This document shows, piece after piece, positions 26,215 through 35,528 of a stretch of 64,000 nucleotides of DNA. Source of the stretch: Haloarcula japonica DSM 6131 (GTDB taxonomy: Archaea; Halobacteriota; Halobacteria; Halobacteriales; Haloarculaceae). Under the pieces are notes generated by a model, which saw only the letters and a list, made by a program, of their open reading frames with translations, made no database searches and had not been told where the DNA came from. The position numbers and the translations under genes were made by a program. The DNA lies in the NCBI RefSeq assembly GCF_000336635.1, contig NZ_AOLY01000039.1, forward strand, positions 398,131 through 462,130, given 5' to 3'. Each line of letters starts with the position of its first letter. Position 1 is the stretch's first letter.

Positions 26215-28503
26215 TCAGCTGAACAATCCTCGGACGCGGCCAATCACCCCGCCACTACTCTCTGACTCACTTGTTTCCGCTCCTGTTTCTTCACTCACCC
26301 GTCCATCCAATTCAGCGCCAGCTGGCGGCTCTCCCAACCAGTCGAGGAACTCGGCAGGTGATTTGATCAGCAGATCGCGTCCACGGCGTTCAACACGCGC
26401 AACGGTGGGCGGATCCCGCGCATACGTGTAGGTATCCGTCGACATCTCTTCAGGGAACGATACACGAAGCCGATCGCCTTGGTCTTCCGTCGTAATATCC
26501 TCTCGCTTAAGCAGATCGAACCAGCGGTCACGACCCGCATCATGCTCTTGTTCGGCGGGGCGTCGTGGGAACCACTCCGGTACGTCACGACCAGCATACT
26601 CGTAGAACTCCAGCATCACGGCACGTGCCGTCCGTAACGCATCGTCATCATTCGAAAGCGTCAGCTCTCGGGTCAGCATTTCGTGGGTGAACCAGAGGAA
26701 CAGCGGATTATCCTGCTCGATCAGCCGGTTGACCTCGGCCTCACCCTTGTAGCTTGTGTCGAAATTCACGTTGAAATGCAAAATCTTCGAGCGATTTCGG
26801 AACCACTCATCCGGCCGTTTGTCGTTACTAATGAATGCGAACAGCGGGAAGCTCGCTTCCGGCGTCCAGTTCCCCCAGTAGTTTCGGAACGTATCCAACC
26901 GGTTCACGGTATCTTTCGTGATGTCGTCGACGACGACAGGGAACGCAGTATTCGCAGACCGCATTCCCCGTACTTTCCGCTTCCCGACCTCGTCGGCATC
27001 AACCGGATTCACGACTCGCCCCCCGCTAATCATCGACAGCACGAACTGTGCGAATGTTCCTTTCCCGGCGTCCGACTCACCGTAGATGTAGAGGTTCGGA
27101 AGCGCCTTGTCAAGGTCAATCCCGTACTGATCGTAGAATGCTGCATCACGGTTCGCAAACGGAGCCCAAAACATCCACAGCAACGCCTCGGTCATGTGCG
27201 CTTTCACGGCGTCTTCATCGTTGCAATTCCCGTACTTGTCGACCGTCTCAAAATACCCCTCTAAATCGGACAGGGCGGTATCAACGACATCTGGATCGTC
27301 AGGCAGCGGCTGTCCTACCCGGTAGACCCGCCCATCAGTATGGAAGCTCAGTGCACGCCCGAATTCAACCGGAGCATTATCACCTGTTTGCGCACGCTGG
27401 ACACGCATTGTCGGCACCTCATAGACATCGCGCTTGTACTGCTGGACCGCCTGTGGCGTCGTCGTCAGTGAATCACCGGAGAGAGACGCGTCGTAATCAG
27501 TCATTCGAGACAACGCCTCAATCGCATCCTCGCTATGCCCCAGCAATGAGAGGTTGATTCGCGTCTCACTCTCCTCACCCGGATCTAAATCCTCTGCTGA
27601 TCCCTCACTCACACCGTCATCTGACTCGTGTTGCTGCTCGTCGACTTTCTCTTCAGCACCCTCACTCAGCTCCGTCTCATCGCCCAGTACCAGATCGACT
27701 TCATCCACCTCTGACTCAATCCGCTCATCAAGCCGTCCGTGAAGCTCGCCTACTTCATCACGGGTCTTCACCTTCCCCTCAGTGTACAGCGAGACCACCT
27801 CTGCCCGGTCATCAGATGTCCGTTCCAACCGCTCCGTAAGATCATCGAGAAACGGGCCGTCGTTATTGTAGGACCGGTGCTCTTCATAGAAATCGACGAG
27901 CTCGCCCCACAGCGATGTGTCCGTCGCCGTTTCGAATACGACCCCGGTATTCGCCTGCCGCGTCCACGCGTTACTCGACAAGTTCGGGGACCCAACGATC
28001 GCCGTCGCTGGCCGCACCGTCTCTGTCTCCGCAGCATCCTCTGACTCGTCTATATCAGTTCCACCGCCACTTGCAGTCGAGTCCGAATCGGTCCACTCGA
28101 AAGTTTGCTGGGATGCATCAGTCTCGTCACTCCCGTCCGAGTCGTCACTTTCAGCGCTGTATTCGATCAGGTAGAGTTTGCTGTGTACTTCTTTCGTCTC
28201 GCAAAGATAGATCACTAACTTATCGTCTCGTTTGAGCTGTTCAAGCCGATCTGCAAGTTCTGGTTTATCGATGAGTCGCTCCCGATAATCCGCAACGTCA
28301 CCCACGACTACTTCCAATTGTTCAAGCGACTCAACGCGGTCAAACAGTTCAAGGATGAACTCCGGGGAATCACAGTACGTGACGACACGCATCCGGACAG
28401 CGTCCTCAAAGTACGTTTCGAACCGCCCGTAGCTCCTGAAGAGTTCAACGTGTCCCGTTGTTTCAGACCTGCCGCCCAGCGGGAGATCAAACTGCTCCGC
28501 CAT
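26215..28503 (-). CDS. PLD-family nuclease fused to a P-loop ATPase, RAMP-system associated
   Basis: A 762-residue protein starting MAEQFDLPLGGRSET. The N-terminal phospholipase-D-like domain has a single HxK signature (EVHSKLYLIEY, about residue 106) and the matching SPNLSSNAWTRQAN (about 172), so it probably works as a dimer nuclease. A long acidic insert and linker follow. The second half is a P-loop ATPase with Walker A GESDAGKGTFAQFV (about 474), Walker B-like FPVVVDDITKD and a polar sensor FAFISNDKRPDEW, resembling SF3/viral helicase ATPases. The C-terminus GVIGRVRGLFS after acidic low-complexity matches the tail of the helicase ending at 59402. I infer it belongs to the derived class 1 system in this island, which is reported to use such nucleases. 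Confidence 0.8.
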   Translation of the reverse strand: MAEQFDLPLGGRSETTGHVELFRSYGRFETYFEDAVRMRVVTYCDSPEFILELFDRVESLEQLEVVVGDVADYRERLIDKPELADRLEQLKRDDKLVIYLCETKEVHSKLYLIEYSAESDDSDGSDETDASQQTFEWTDSDSTASGGGTDIDESEDAAETETVRPATAIVGSPNLSSNAWTRQANTGVVFETATDTSLWGELVDFYEEHRSYNNDGPFLDDLTERLERTSDDRAEVVSLYTEGKVKTRDEVGELHGRLDERIESEVDEVDLVLGDETELSEGAEEKVDEQQHESDDGVSEGSAEDLDPGEESETRINLSLLGHSEDAIEALSRMTDYDASLSGDSLTTTPQAVQQYKRDVYEVPTMRVQRAQTGDNAPVEFGRALSFHTDGRVYRVGQPLPDDPDVVDTALSDLEGYFETVDKYGNCNDEDAVKAHMTEALLWMFWAPFANRDAAFYDQYGIDLDKALPNLYIYGESDAGKGTFAQFVLSMISGGRVVNPVDADEVGKRKVRGMRSANTAFPVVVDDITKDTVNRLDTFRNYWGNWTPEASFPLFAFISNDKRPDEWFRNRSKILHFNVNFDTSYKGEAEVNRLIEQDNPLFLWFTHEMLTRELTLSNDDDALRTARAVMLEFYEYAGRDVPEWFPRRPAEQEHDAGRDRWFDLLKREDITTEDQGDRLRVSFPEEMSTDTYTYARDPPTVARVERRGRDLLIKSPAEFLDWLGEPPAGAELDGRVSEETGAETSESESSGGVIGRVRGLFS

Positions 28504-28627
28504 AATGTTCGTTACCACTTACACAACTTGGTCTGATAACCGTTCACCTCAGAGTGGAACAAATGATCGGAGCCAAAACACTCTCAATCCAGGAAGCCGG
28601 GTTCCGTGAACTACTCGGTATCCGCCT

Positions 28628-28987
28628 CTACCTGTACGAAGACGACTGGCGAAGGCATTGTTCCGCCCGATATTTCAGAGTCTCGCGGGCATAGTACGCG
28701 TCATCCCGCTCTCTTTCCGCAACTCGCTCAAACAATTGCCGCGAAATCTGCTTCGTGACGATCTCACCATCCTTAACCATCCAAGCGAACGGTTCGTTCG
28801 GATCAAGGCCCCACCGTCGGAGTATCTCCCCGTCGACCCGCAACGATTGGACAAGCTTGTCACCATACTCACTGGCTTTCTCTCGGCTCAAAACCAAGGT
28901 ATCGAGAACCCCATCATCGTGCGGCTTCGGCGTCGCCCACTCAACGGTCCATTCCGAGTCAAGGTCGTTCATCACTTTATCAGACAT
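28628..28987 (-). CDS. Hypothetical helical protein
   Basis: A 119-residue protein starting MSDKVMNDLDSEWTVEW. No family is recognised. The segment DTLVLSREKASEYGDKLVQS resembles an AbrB/SpoVT-like or small DNA-binding strand-helix unit, but this is weak. It lies between the PLD-ATPase gene and a divergent membrane-anchored protein. A longer frame to 29041 has no support. Confidence 0.5.
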   Translation of the reverse strand: MSDKVMNDLDSEWTVEWATPKPHDDGVLDTLVLSREKASEYGDKLVQSLRVDGEILRRWGLDPNEPFAWMVKDGEIVTKQISRQLFERVAERERDDAYYARETLKYRAEQCLRQSSSYR

Positions 28988-29048
28988 CTGATCTACAAAA
29001 CGAGCGGGCCACAGTACATATAACCCGATTGCTCTCCTCACGGCTCGT

Positions 29049-29579
29049 ATGCCAGCAACACAAACAATCGACGTGTTTGACGGGTTAGAATTTTATGTCG
29101 AACCCGCCAAAGCACCGGACCCGGTCTACTATACGAGCGACAAACCCGAATTCGACGTACACATCCGGAACAAGGACTCAAAATACGATTTCAGTGAAGA
29201 AAGCGCGTTCACATGGACAATTGAAACGAACCCGATGCAAGTAGTGCATACCAACGAAGTCGAGTTCGGCCCCTTGGGCCGTGGAGAGGAAACGACGGTT
29301 ACTGTCGGTGGGAAAGTTCTAGCGTACGAAGGCCACGGGGTTTTCGGTATTGCTACCGGTGGGGCGTCAGGAAAGAGTGGTTCCGACCGCCGAGAATTAA
29401 AATCCGGACGTGCAAAATCAGCTGACCCAGCGTACAGTTTCCACGTGTGGGACAATTCGCATTACGACGCGTCGATCCGGCAGCCGAAGCGGCTGCAGTT
29501 AGCTATGTTCGGCACTTCGGTGCTGCTAATCTTATTCGCGGTTGTTCAGGTGCTACTAGCCATAGGGATCGTGGGGTAG
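29049..29579 (+). CDS. C-tail-anchored beta-sandwich-like protein
   Basis: A 176-residue protein with a beta-rich domain (VDVFDGLEFYVEPAKAP-like start, FTWTIETNPMQVVHTNEVEF, TTVTVGGKVLAYEGHGVFGI) and one C-terminal membrane helix at about residues 152-175. The domain would face the cytoplasm if it is tail-anchored. No signal peptide is visible. The function is unknown. Confidence 0.6.
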   Translation: MPATQTIDVFDGLEFYVEPAKAPDPVYYTSDKPEFDVHIRNKDSKYDFSEESAFTWTIETNPMQVVHTNEVEFGPLGRGEETTVTVGGKVLAYEGHGVFGIATGGASGKSGSDRRELKSGRAKSADPAYSFHVWDNSHYDASIRQPKRLQLAMFGTSVLLILFAVVQVLLAIGIVG

Positions 29580-29600
29580 ACGCCGGTTGGAACGCGACGG

Positions 29601-30131
29601 TCAGCGTCGTTCGAATTTCCCGAGTTCGAGATCCACGTGCTGATGTACTCCGTACGGATCGATGAATTCCATTTTCCTGGTGTCGATGAACCGACTTACT
29701 TCGCCGTGCCTAGGTCCCCAGTGAGCGACATCAATCCCGAGCTCTGATTCGAGCACTACTCCCCCGACGAAGTTCACTGTCCCTGCGACGAGCAACGCGA
29801 GCCACCAATCCGTTGGTGCCGCGAGGATAACGACCGCGACCGGGAGCGACGCGTACATCGTGAACGCCGGTACGCGGTACAGCTTCCCGATCTCAGCATT
29901 TACAAGATACGCAAGCATCCCGTACACTCCAAGAATCAATCCGAGGTCACCGTACCAAACGAGGAATCTTGGTGCTGTCTCTAAGCCCAGAAACGACATA
30001 TTCAACGCAAGAACGTTCGTGAATGTCGTTACTCTGGACACGTAGTATTTCTCGACCACGATCCCAACGAACAGCAAGGCGAATATCGGGAGATTAGCCC
30101 CGAACACCCTAGTAAGCGCGTCAATCAGCAT
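29601..30131 (-). CDS. Multi-span membrane protein
   Basis: A 176-residue protein with four or five hydrophobic segments in residues 10-150 (ANLPIFALLFVGIVV, LALNMSFLGLETAPRFLVW, LILGVYGMLAYLV, MYASLPVAVVILAAP, ALLVAGTVNFVGGVVL). It has a hydrophilic C-terminal tail of about 45 residues. It is convergent with the tail-anchored protein at 29049. The function is unknown. Confidence 0.6.
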   Translation of the reverse strand: MLIDALTRVFGANLPIFALLFVGIVVEKYYVSRVTTFTNVLALNMSFLGLETAPRFLVWYGDLGLILGVYGMLAYLVNAEIGKLYRVPAFTMYASLPVAVVILAAPTDWWLALLVAGTVNFVGGVVLESELGIDVAHWGPRHGEVSRFIDTRKMEFIDPYGVHQHVDLELGKFERR

Positions 30132-30438
30132 ATTTGCTGATCTCTCTCATAGATGCATTATTGTTGGGCAGTGATGATAGAGTGAGATTGGCAGCTCACG
30201 CCGATGTTGGCTGTGCTGGATATATCCTTGTATTTCCCACACCACCTCTATCCGTTCGTGGGGCTTTCAACAGAGCCGAATATAGCTCACTAATAGACGC
30301 GGGTTGAGGATCAAGACGCTCTACATCAAATAGTAATCCCACATAGAGACGGGTGTCCGGTTCTACAGAACGAAGTCTAACCGAAGTCGCCTCGTGTCAG
30401 GGAAACTGATTACTGTCGTCCCAGTATACCTCGTCCCG
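30132..30438. other. Intergenic stretch, no gene seen
   Basis: It separates two divergent genes and should hold their promoters. I see no repeat, hairpin or RNA gene in it. A longer frame for the next gene could start at 30394, but the ATG at 30439 fits the zinc-binding protein better. Confidence 0.5.
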
Positions 30439-30819
30439 ATGCCCCAGATATTCGAGTTCCATTGTACGAACCCGGACTGTGAGTTCGAGATGCCGTCCGG
30501 CTGGGGATACTATATGTACGCAATCGCTGACGACGGCGAACGCATCCATTGTCCACACCCTGGAGAGATGGGACGAGCGCGAGACGTGATCGGCGAGGAC
30601 GCGTCCCAGGAAGAGATCGACCGTCGCACCGGGTTCAATACCTACTGCTTCTGTATCCACTGCGAAGCGCAGGTGGATTTAGATCTCGACCGGGATGAGA
30701 AGGCGTGTCCGGAGTGTCGATCAAACGCGGTCAAGACCATCGATGAACTTGTTGACGAACAATGCCCGGTCTGCGGAGAAGGGACATTCGTCGCTGAGGA
30801 TACCGGTGCGATAGCGTAG
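30439..30819 (+). CDS. Multi-zinc-ribbon protein
   Basis: A 126-residue protein starting MPQIFEFHCTNPDCEFEM. It has three Cys clusters: CTNPDC with CPHPG near residues 9-40, CFCIHC with CPEC at about 70-92, and a C-terminal CPVCGEG (about 111). Such proteins bind zinc and often contact nucleic acid or another protein. No defined family is recognised. Confidence 0.6.
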   Translation: MPQIFEFHCTNPDCEFEMPSGWGYYMYAIADDGERIHCPHPGEMGRARDVIGEDASQEEIDRRTGFNTYCFCIHCEAQVDLDLDRDEKACPECRSNAVKTIDELVDEQCPVCGEGTFVAEDTGAIA

Positions 30820-31022
30820 TTGCACCGGTAGGATATTATAAACGAGTGCCCGTTTCCATATGAAGTTTAACTGGATAGCGAAACGGAGAGTTCTCTATGG
30901 AAAGTGAATCGAACACCCGGGTATTTCGGCGCAGGATCTGAGAATACAGAAGGGCCGATAGCAGAGTCACATTCGGGCAGCCAGACTCACAGCACGCCTG
31001 TATCATACATATCCCGGGAATA

Positions 31023-31355
31023 TCAGGCGTATTCACTAAGTGAGTGATTGTGGCGCGTTTGTGGACGGCCTCGTACCAACAGCTCATATTCCCCCATCGG
31101 CACTGGCAGTGCCCCCGTCCCAGATAGCTGAGAGAGTTTCACGGCAGTGAGCGGTTCTTGGGCCAGTGCGTACCCTGTTGCCATACTCACCGGTGCGACA
31201 GCGACGATCGCCTCGTCAGGCGTTGCCTCAATCAGTTCTTCAGCATTCGCATTACGGACAACTGCATCGGTCGGGAGTGAAGAGACGGGAAACAGATCGG
31301 ATGCCTCGTCGTATGGAATACTATCATATACGAGGTATGGATGCTTGTTACGCAT
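31023..31355 (-). CDS. Hypothetical protein
   Basis: A 110-residue protein (MRNKHPYLVYDSIPYDEASD start). The middle DAVVRNANAEELIEATPDEA followed by IVAVAPVSMATGYALAQEPL suggests a small alpha/beta fold. It is divergent from the CBS-HEPN gene, with starts 75 bp apart. The short frame at 30836-31087 on the same strand is not supported. Confidence 0.45.
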   Translation of the reverse strand: MRNKHPYLVYDSIPYDEASDLFPVSSLPTDAVVRNANAEELIEATPDEAIVAVAPVSMATGYALAQEPLTAVKLSQLSGTGALPVPMGEYELLVRGRPQTRHNHSLSEYA

Positions 31356-31430
31356 CTATACAGTCCTATTAATTTTTGAAGGTAATAAATCTAACGTCGG
31401 TATTACAGCACTCCCCTCACACGACAAACC

Positions 31431-32210
31431 ATGACCAACGGTTGCACCGCGGACAATATTGCTACCGCAAACCCAGAAATATGCCCGGCAGACGACGTTC
31501 CGACGGCAGCAGACTGGCTTTCAGAACGCGACTACGACTCAGCACCGGTGTTCGAGGATGGCCGCCCAATTGGCTACGTGACACGAGACGCCGCAGAGAC
31601 AGCCTCGCCAGACACGTCACTCGCAGAGATTACAGAACCGCTCACAGTCGATGTCCTCATCGCCAGCGACTCCCCACTCGACACAGTTCTCGAAGCACTC
31701 TATGACCGCCCGTTCTACTATCTCGCGGACCGAAACCAAGTCACGGGTATACTCACCCGTGCAGACCTCAACACCGAGCCAGTCTACCAACACCTCTACA
31801 CCAAACTCTCACAACTTGAACAAGCCTTCCGAAAGACAATCCAGGAACACGTGCCAGATTGGCGCGACACCACGCCGCTTCACCCAGACATATTGGACGC
31901 CATCGACGAACGCCTCGCTGATGCGAAAGACGCCGGCGTCGCACTTGACCCGATTCACTACGCCCAATTCTCAACACTCGTGACTATCATCGGAAACAGC
32001 GACGCTGCATCACAAGCACTCGACTTCGATGCCGGGCATCAAGCAAGCAGCCAACTCGACCCAATCACGGATCTCCGGAACGATGTCGCCCATTCAACAC
32101 CGGTCATACAGAACACAGACCGCGGCCTCACAGAATCCGGGCGAACAATAACCCATCTCCTCGACCAGTACCAACTTATTGAGGAACTACTTGCCACCCA
32201 CAACGAATGA
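31431..32210 (+). CDS. CBS-pair plus HEPN-like fusion protein
   Basis: A 259-residue protein. Residues 1-115 form two CBS motifs (CPADDVPTAADWLSERDYDS, APVFEDGRPIGYVTRDAAE; then DTVLEALYDRPFYYLADR, VTGILTRADL), which in other proteins sense adenosyl nucleotides. The C-terminal helical half ends in DPITDLRNDVAHSTPVI, an Rx4H pattern as in HEPN ribonucleases. The design suggests a nucleotide-sensing domain controlling an RNase, which would fit abortive-infection defence. Active-site competence is inferred from this motif alone. Its stop overlaps a 39-residue frame (ATGA). Confidence 0.7.
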   Translation: MTNGCTADNIATANPEICPADDVPTAADWLSERDYDSAPVFEDGRPIGYVTRDAAETASPDTSLAEITEPLTVDVLIASDSPLDTVLEALYDRPFYYLADRNQVTGILTRADLNTEPVYQHLYTKLSQLEQAFRKTIQEHVPDWRDTTPLHPDILDAIDERLADAKDAGVALDPIHYAQFSTLVTIIGNSDAASQALDFDAGHQASSQLDPITDLRNDVAHSTPVIQNTDRGLTESGRTITHLLDQYQLIEELLATHNE

Positions 32211-32326
32211 CACGGCGAGAGTCATACACGGCCCGCGTCGGAGACTACGTCGACGAGAAACCATTTGTTCGATGGCTTCGCCTGGCTCTAAGAAGAGGCG
32301 CCCCTGCGTACGACTGTGCGAAATAA
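32207..32326 (+). CDS. Possible 39-residue protein coupled to the CBS-HEPN gene
   Basis: The ATG at 32207 overlaps the CBS-HEPN stop (ATGA). The frame runs 39 codons (MTRRESYTARVGDYVDEKPF, then VRWLRLALRRGAPAYDCAK). The overlap type is typical of real haloarchaeal gene pairs. No similarity is recognised and the size makes chance possible. If it were an antitoxin of the HEPN protein, co-translation would make sense. Confidence 0.3.
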   Translation: MTRRESYTARVGDYVDEKPFVRWLRLALRRGAPAYDCAK

Positions 32327-32345
32327 TTGTTCGACCGGCAAATCT

Positions 32346-32480
32346 ATGAGTGAAAGAATGGCCCTGAAAGCCATCCCAACCGTTGATGAACTGGTCGAAA
32401 CGACTGGCCAGTCCAAAGAGCAGCTTCTCAAGGATCGTGAGGCTGCGGCGAAGATGTCGGGCGACTCTGCCGACGAGTAG
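32346..32480 (+). CDS. Possible 44-residue acidic protein
   Basis: The frame starts MSERMALKAIPTVDELVETT and continues with a helical KEQLLKDREAAAKMSGD. The amphipathic pattern and GC-rich third positions support coding. It follows the 39-residue frame by 19 bp and could belong to the same transcript as the CBS-HEPN gene. The function is unknown. Confidence 0.4.
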   Translation: MSERMALKAIPTVDELVETTGQSKEQLLKDREAAAKMSGDSADE

Positions 32481-32922
32481 CAGTATCCCTGATAGGCGAA
32501 GTTGGTTCTACGAACACGATCGGTTACTAGAATCAATGAGAGAATTCGAAAGCATCGGAGAAATGCTCGCGGCAGAGGATGAAACTGTTTACATTAGTGG
32601 TAATAGTCTAAGTGAGACGGCCTGTGTTAATGTTAAGTATAATTCATTTCTCACTGCGGGGGGACTTCGCAGACGAAATAGAATATCGAAAGCGGAAGCA
32701 GTCCACCGTGGATTATCCCCTTTCCCCAAGGGTATTTAAGTCACGATCCGATAGTTACTATTGTTTCAGAGCTCCCTTTGGCGATGGAAGCCCGCAGTAA
32801 CCCTGCGTAGCCAGTAGACTACCACTTGTAGGTAGTCGTGAGACTGTCTGGATACGCACACGTTTCAGTACACCCACAGGGCACCCCTCGCACGTTGCTA
32901 ACAAGACAACAACCCAACAGCT
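32481..32922. other. Intergenic stretch with one clear hairpin
   Basis: No supported gene. Frames crossing 32383-32800 show no recognisable protein. A perfect 7-bp inverted repeat GACTACC/GGTAGTC lies at 32817-32837 with a 7-base loop, about 85 bp before the next gene. It could be a terminator-like or regulatory structure. Confidence 0.45.
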
Positions 32923-33489
32923 ATGACGCTAACAACAACCATCGAAACAAACGGCACAGAAATCGAAGTCGACCTTGATGAACTCGATAAATATGGCTAC
33001 TATTACCTTGATGAGGCTCGAAACCTCATCATTAGAGCGATCGTGTATACTCACGGCACGAAAGACAGCCGCTGGGTAGAAACATCAGAGATTGGGACAG
33101 ACTACACGATCAGTGAAGTTGAGGTTGATATTGACGAACTCAAGAGATTCGTCAACGCAGAACTCAACCTCACGCTCACAGACGAAGAAGCTGAGCACAT
33201 CGCTACATACTACCAAGAACAAGGCCATGAAGTAGTCAGCCACTGGATGGATGATTTTAGCGGAGACCGAATCCTATCCAAAGCCGATTACAAGATCATC
33301 TCTACAGATGTGGAAGAACCACTTCTCGGCTGGGAGTTTGAATTCGAAGACCTAATCACCCGTATCGCCGCGATAACAGAACTTCCTGATCGAGAAATAC
33401 AGTGGAAACTCTTCAACGCTGCCCGAAGCGCATCACCTGGAGACTTCGAGTACAGCGCTAAAGTCGAACTCACCGGAACACCACTCTAA
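32923..33489 (+). CDS. Hypothetical acidic protein
   Basis: A 188-residue alpha/beta protein (TTTIETNGTEIEVDLDELDK start; SEVEVDIDELKRFVNAELNL; HIATYYQEQGHEVVSHWMDD). It resembles phage- or plasmid-borne hypothetical proteins but no family is assigned. It lies convergent to the HNH gene of the RAMP operon. Confidence 0.55.
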   Translation: MTLTTTIETNGTEIEVDLDELDKYGYYYLDEARNLIIRAIVYTHGTKDSRWVETSEIGTDYTISEVEVDIDELKRFVNAELNLTLTDEEAEHIATYYQEQGHEVVSHWMDDFSGDRILSKADYKIISTDVEEPLLGWEFEFEDLITRIAAITELPDREIQWKLFNAARSASPGDFEYSAKVELTGTPL

Positions 33490-33610
33490 CCGGAATTCGC
33501 ACTCCCAGTGGAACCTGTTTCAGCGAACTCAAGATTGGATTCAAATCCCAGGGTGATAGAAACAACGTTGAAAACAGGAATTTGACCGCGTATCGTCCGT
33601 TCTTAGACGA

Positions 33611-34702
33611 CTACAGCTCTGCGTTGATCCGCTGTAGCGCCGCAATAGCTGTCTGTAACTGCTCGCGGACCATTGCGTTTCCCTCGTCCGGTGTCGACTC
33701 ATCCCTATCTTCTTGATCGCCCTGAACGGACTCTCCTAGTCCTGTAGGGTCAGACGGAGTACTGTCTCCGACACCGTGGCCAACGGAATCCAGCCGTTGT
33801 TGCTCATCGGAACTACTCGAATTCACGTCTGCCTCGTCGGCTGTCTCACTCGTGGTGTCACCACCTGGATGCTGCCCACCGCGACCACCGCGGCGAAACG
33901 CATCCAGGGGGAAATCATACGCACACGCTCGCTTCTCTTTGTGGAACGTCGTCCGCCTAGAAATGTCAAGCACGTCCATAACCGTCTGCCGGTTACAACC
34001 GCGTTCTAAGGCTTGCCGGACCTGCTCGTCTTCAACCCGCTGAATCAACGCTTGCGGATCCGACGGGATGTGACCACGCGCAGAATGCTCGATTTGGCCT
34101 GTCAAGCCCCACGCACCCGTCTGGACATCCTGATCAACGATCTGCCGGTCACGCGTCTCGACCTGGTTGTCAAGCCCCATCAGGACTGCAAGGCGTTCAC
34201 GGACCGTCGTTGGCGACAACTCCGCCGTTAACGAGTCCGCGATCTTACCAGTCTGCGCTGGCCCCTCGTCAGCCAAGTACCGTAAGATCTCGATGTCCTG
34301 CGGAAGCAGCACACTGAGATCGGCTTCTGTGAGTGTCACTGGAGCGTCTGCGCGCGTCGATTGCTGGTGAATCCAACTGTGGCAGGATCGGCACAGCGTC
34401 GTTAGATTCTCCAGATCGTTTTCACCGACTTCGTCAGGGTCACGCTCGATATGGTGGACGTGTAACGTCGCCAGACCACCTCGCTCCGGACCTTCTCGCC
34501 CGCATACTTGGCAGCGATGACCGTCTCGTGCCAACACGTCGGCCCGCGTCTCGGGAGTCACCGACTCATTCTCACGGCTCTGCTCGTAGTCGTGGCTCGC
34601 CGCTGAGTCAGACGTACGCGTCTCCGCGTCGTCTGCCTCGCCTGTCGTCAATTGCTCGTTCGGTTCGTTGCTGAACTCGTGGTGTCCGTCAGCTCGTGTC
34701 AT
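33611..34702 (-). CDS. HNH endonuclease-domain protein of the RAMP locus
   Basis: A 363-residue protein. The HNH zinc nuclease core is at about residues 52-112 (RADVLARDGHRCQVCGREGP, LHVHHIERDPDEVGENDLEN, LTTLCRSCHSWIH), with both CxxC pairs and the catalytic HH. A winged-helix region follows (LLPQDIEILRYLADEGPAQT, LSPTTVRERLAVLMGL). A second HTH comes next (RGCNRQTVMDVLDISRRTTF), then a long acidic tail ending in a helix. It is the distal gene of the minus-strand RAMP operon. An HNH nuclease could replace the missing interference nuclease of the derived class 1 system, which is inference from location. Confidence 0.8.
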   Translation of the reverse strand: MTRADGHHEFSNEPNEQLTTGEADDAETRTSDSAASHDYEQSRENESVTPETRADVLARDGHRCQVCGREGPERGGLATLHVHHIERDPDEVGENDLENLTTLCRSCHSWIHQQSTRADAPVTLTEADLSVLLPQDIEILRYLADEGPAQTGKIADSLTAELSPTTVRERLAVLMGLDNQVETRDRQIVDQDVQTGAWGLTGQIEHSARGHIPSDPQALIQRVEDEQVRQALERGCNRQTVMDVLDISRRTTFHKEKRACAYDFPLDAFRRGGRGGQHPGGDTTSETADEADVNSSSSDEQQRLDSVGHGVGDSTPSDPTGLGESVQGDQEDRDESTPDEGNAMVREQLQTAIAALQRINAEL

Positions 34703-34835
34703 CAGTTTCTGTTAGCTTCGGTCGCTTGCTCGATTGGTTCGCGCGGTTCCGGCCAGCATATGGATGATCGCTTCAATCAGATCGACCGCTTCCATCGCTC
34801 CCCGTCAGACTCGGTGTTGCACAGTTACGCGAGCA

Positions 34836-35528
34836 TCACCTCTGCACCGTCGGTGACAGTGACTTCACCGAGAACTCTGATTTCGAGCAATACCACTGAG
34901 CAAGCCGTCCGAGATCACGGGTCCGAAGCACATCAGCGACGTTATGAGTCACTAGGTCAGCGAACCGTCCCTCATTGAACGCTGTGACTGCTTCACCACT
35001 CTCGACGAACGGATCCACGTCGCTGTACCGGCCATCACACAGCACGTCATAGACGCCTGCTAAGTCACTCTGATCATCAGACACGACATCACCGTCACCA
35101 CCATCACAGGATGTGACGGTCGTATTGAATCGCCGCGTTAAGACCGGCAGAAGATCCGCGTACGGGAGCTCACGGAACGGCCACTCAATCTCCAACCGTG
35201 CCAAGCGCGTCCGAAGGAACGGGAGATCGAACCCGCCCTTCCATCGTTCTCCGTTGAACGCCACCAGCAACACGTCATCATCCTGGAGCCGGTCCGCAGT
35301 GAACGATCCCACTGCTTCAAACAGCGCTCGCTCCGTCGGATGCGTCGTTACCTGCACGTGTACAGGCACGCGATCACTAACATGTCTCTCCACACCGTCG
35401 GCATCCCGACTACCAGTCTGGACGAACACGCGGACGCCCATCGGCACCGCGAATCCGATTACAGTAACCTCGTCGTCGACACCGAACCCAGTCGTCTCAA
35501 TATCGAACGCGACCAGTTCCAGCACCAC
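34836..35528 (-). CDS. DnaQ/YprB-like 3'-5' exonuclease of the RAMP locus
   Basis: A 230-residue protein of the RNase H-fold DEDD exonuclease group. Exo I is AFDIETTGFGVDDEV (about residue 7), Exo II is AFNGERWKGGFDLPFLRTRL (about 88) and Exo III is LVTHNVADVLRTRDLG (about 198). This gives the acidic residues D, E, D and D, with His in place of Tyr. The layout is closest to the YprB/RNase_H_2 family. The GTG start overlaps the Cas5-like stop codon by 1 base, so the genes are coupled. It would be a second nuclease for the system. Confidence 0.78.
   Translation of the reverse strand: MVLELVAFDIETTGFGVDDEVTVIGFAVPMGVRVFVQTGSRDADGVERHVSDRVPVHVQVTTHPTERALFEAVGSFTADRLQDDDVLLVAFNGERWKGGFDLPFLRTRLARLEIEWPFRELPYADLLPVLTRRFNTTVTSCDGGDGDVVSDDQSDLAGVYDVLCDGRYSDVDPFVESGEAVTAFNEGRFADLVTHNVADVLRTRDLGRLAQWYCSKSEFSVKSLSPTVQR

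Noticed and set aside
30836-31087. 83-residue minus-strand frame
   Set aside because: It has an irregular composition and overlaps the end of the better-supported gene at 31023-31355.
32383-32739. 118-residue plus-strand frame
   Set aside because: Its first part overlaps the better-supported 44-residue gene in another frame, and nothing in it is recognisable.
33525-33562. tRNA-like string with GGATTCAAATCC
   Set aside because: It has a T-arm look but no matching acceptor, D-arm or anticodon arm around it.
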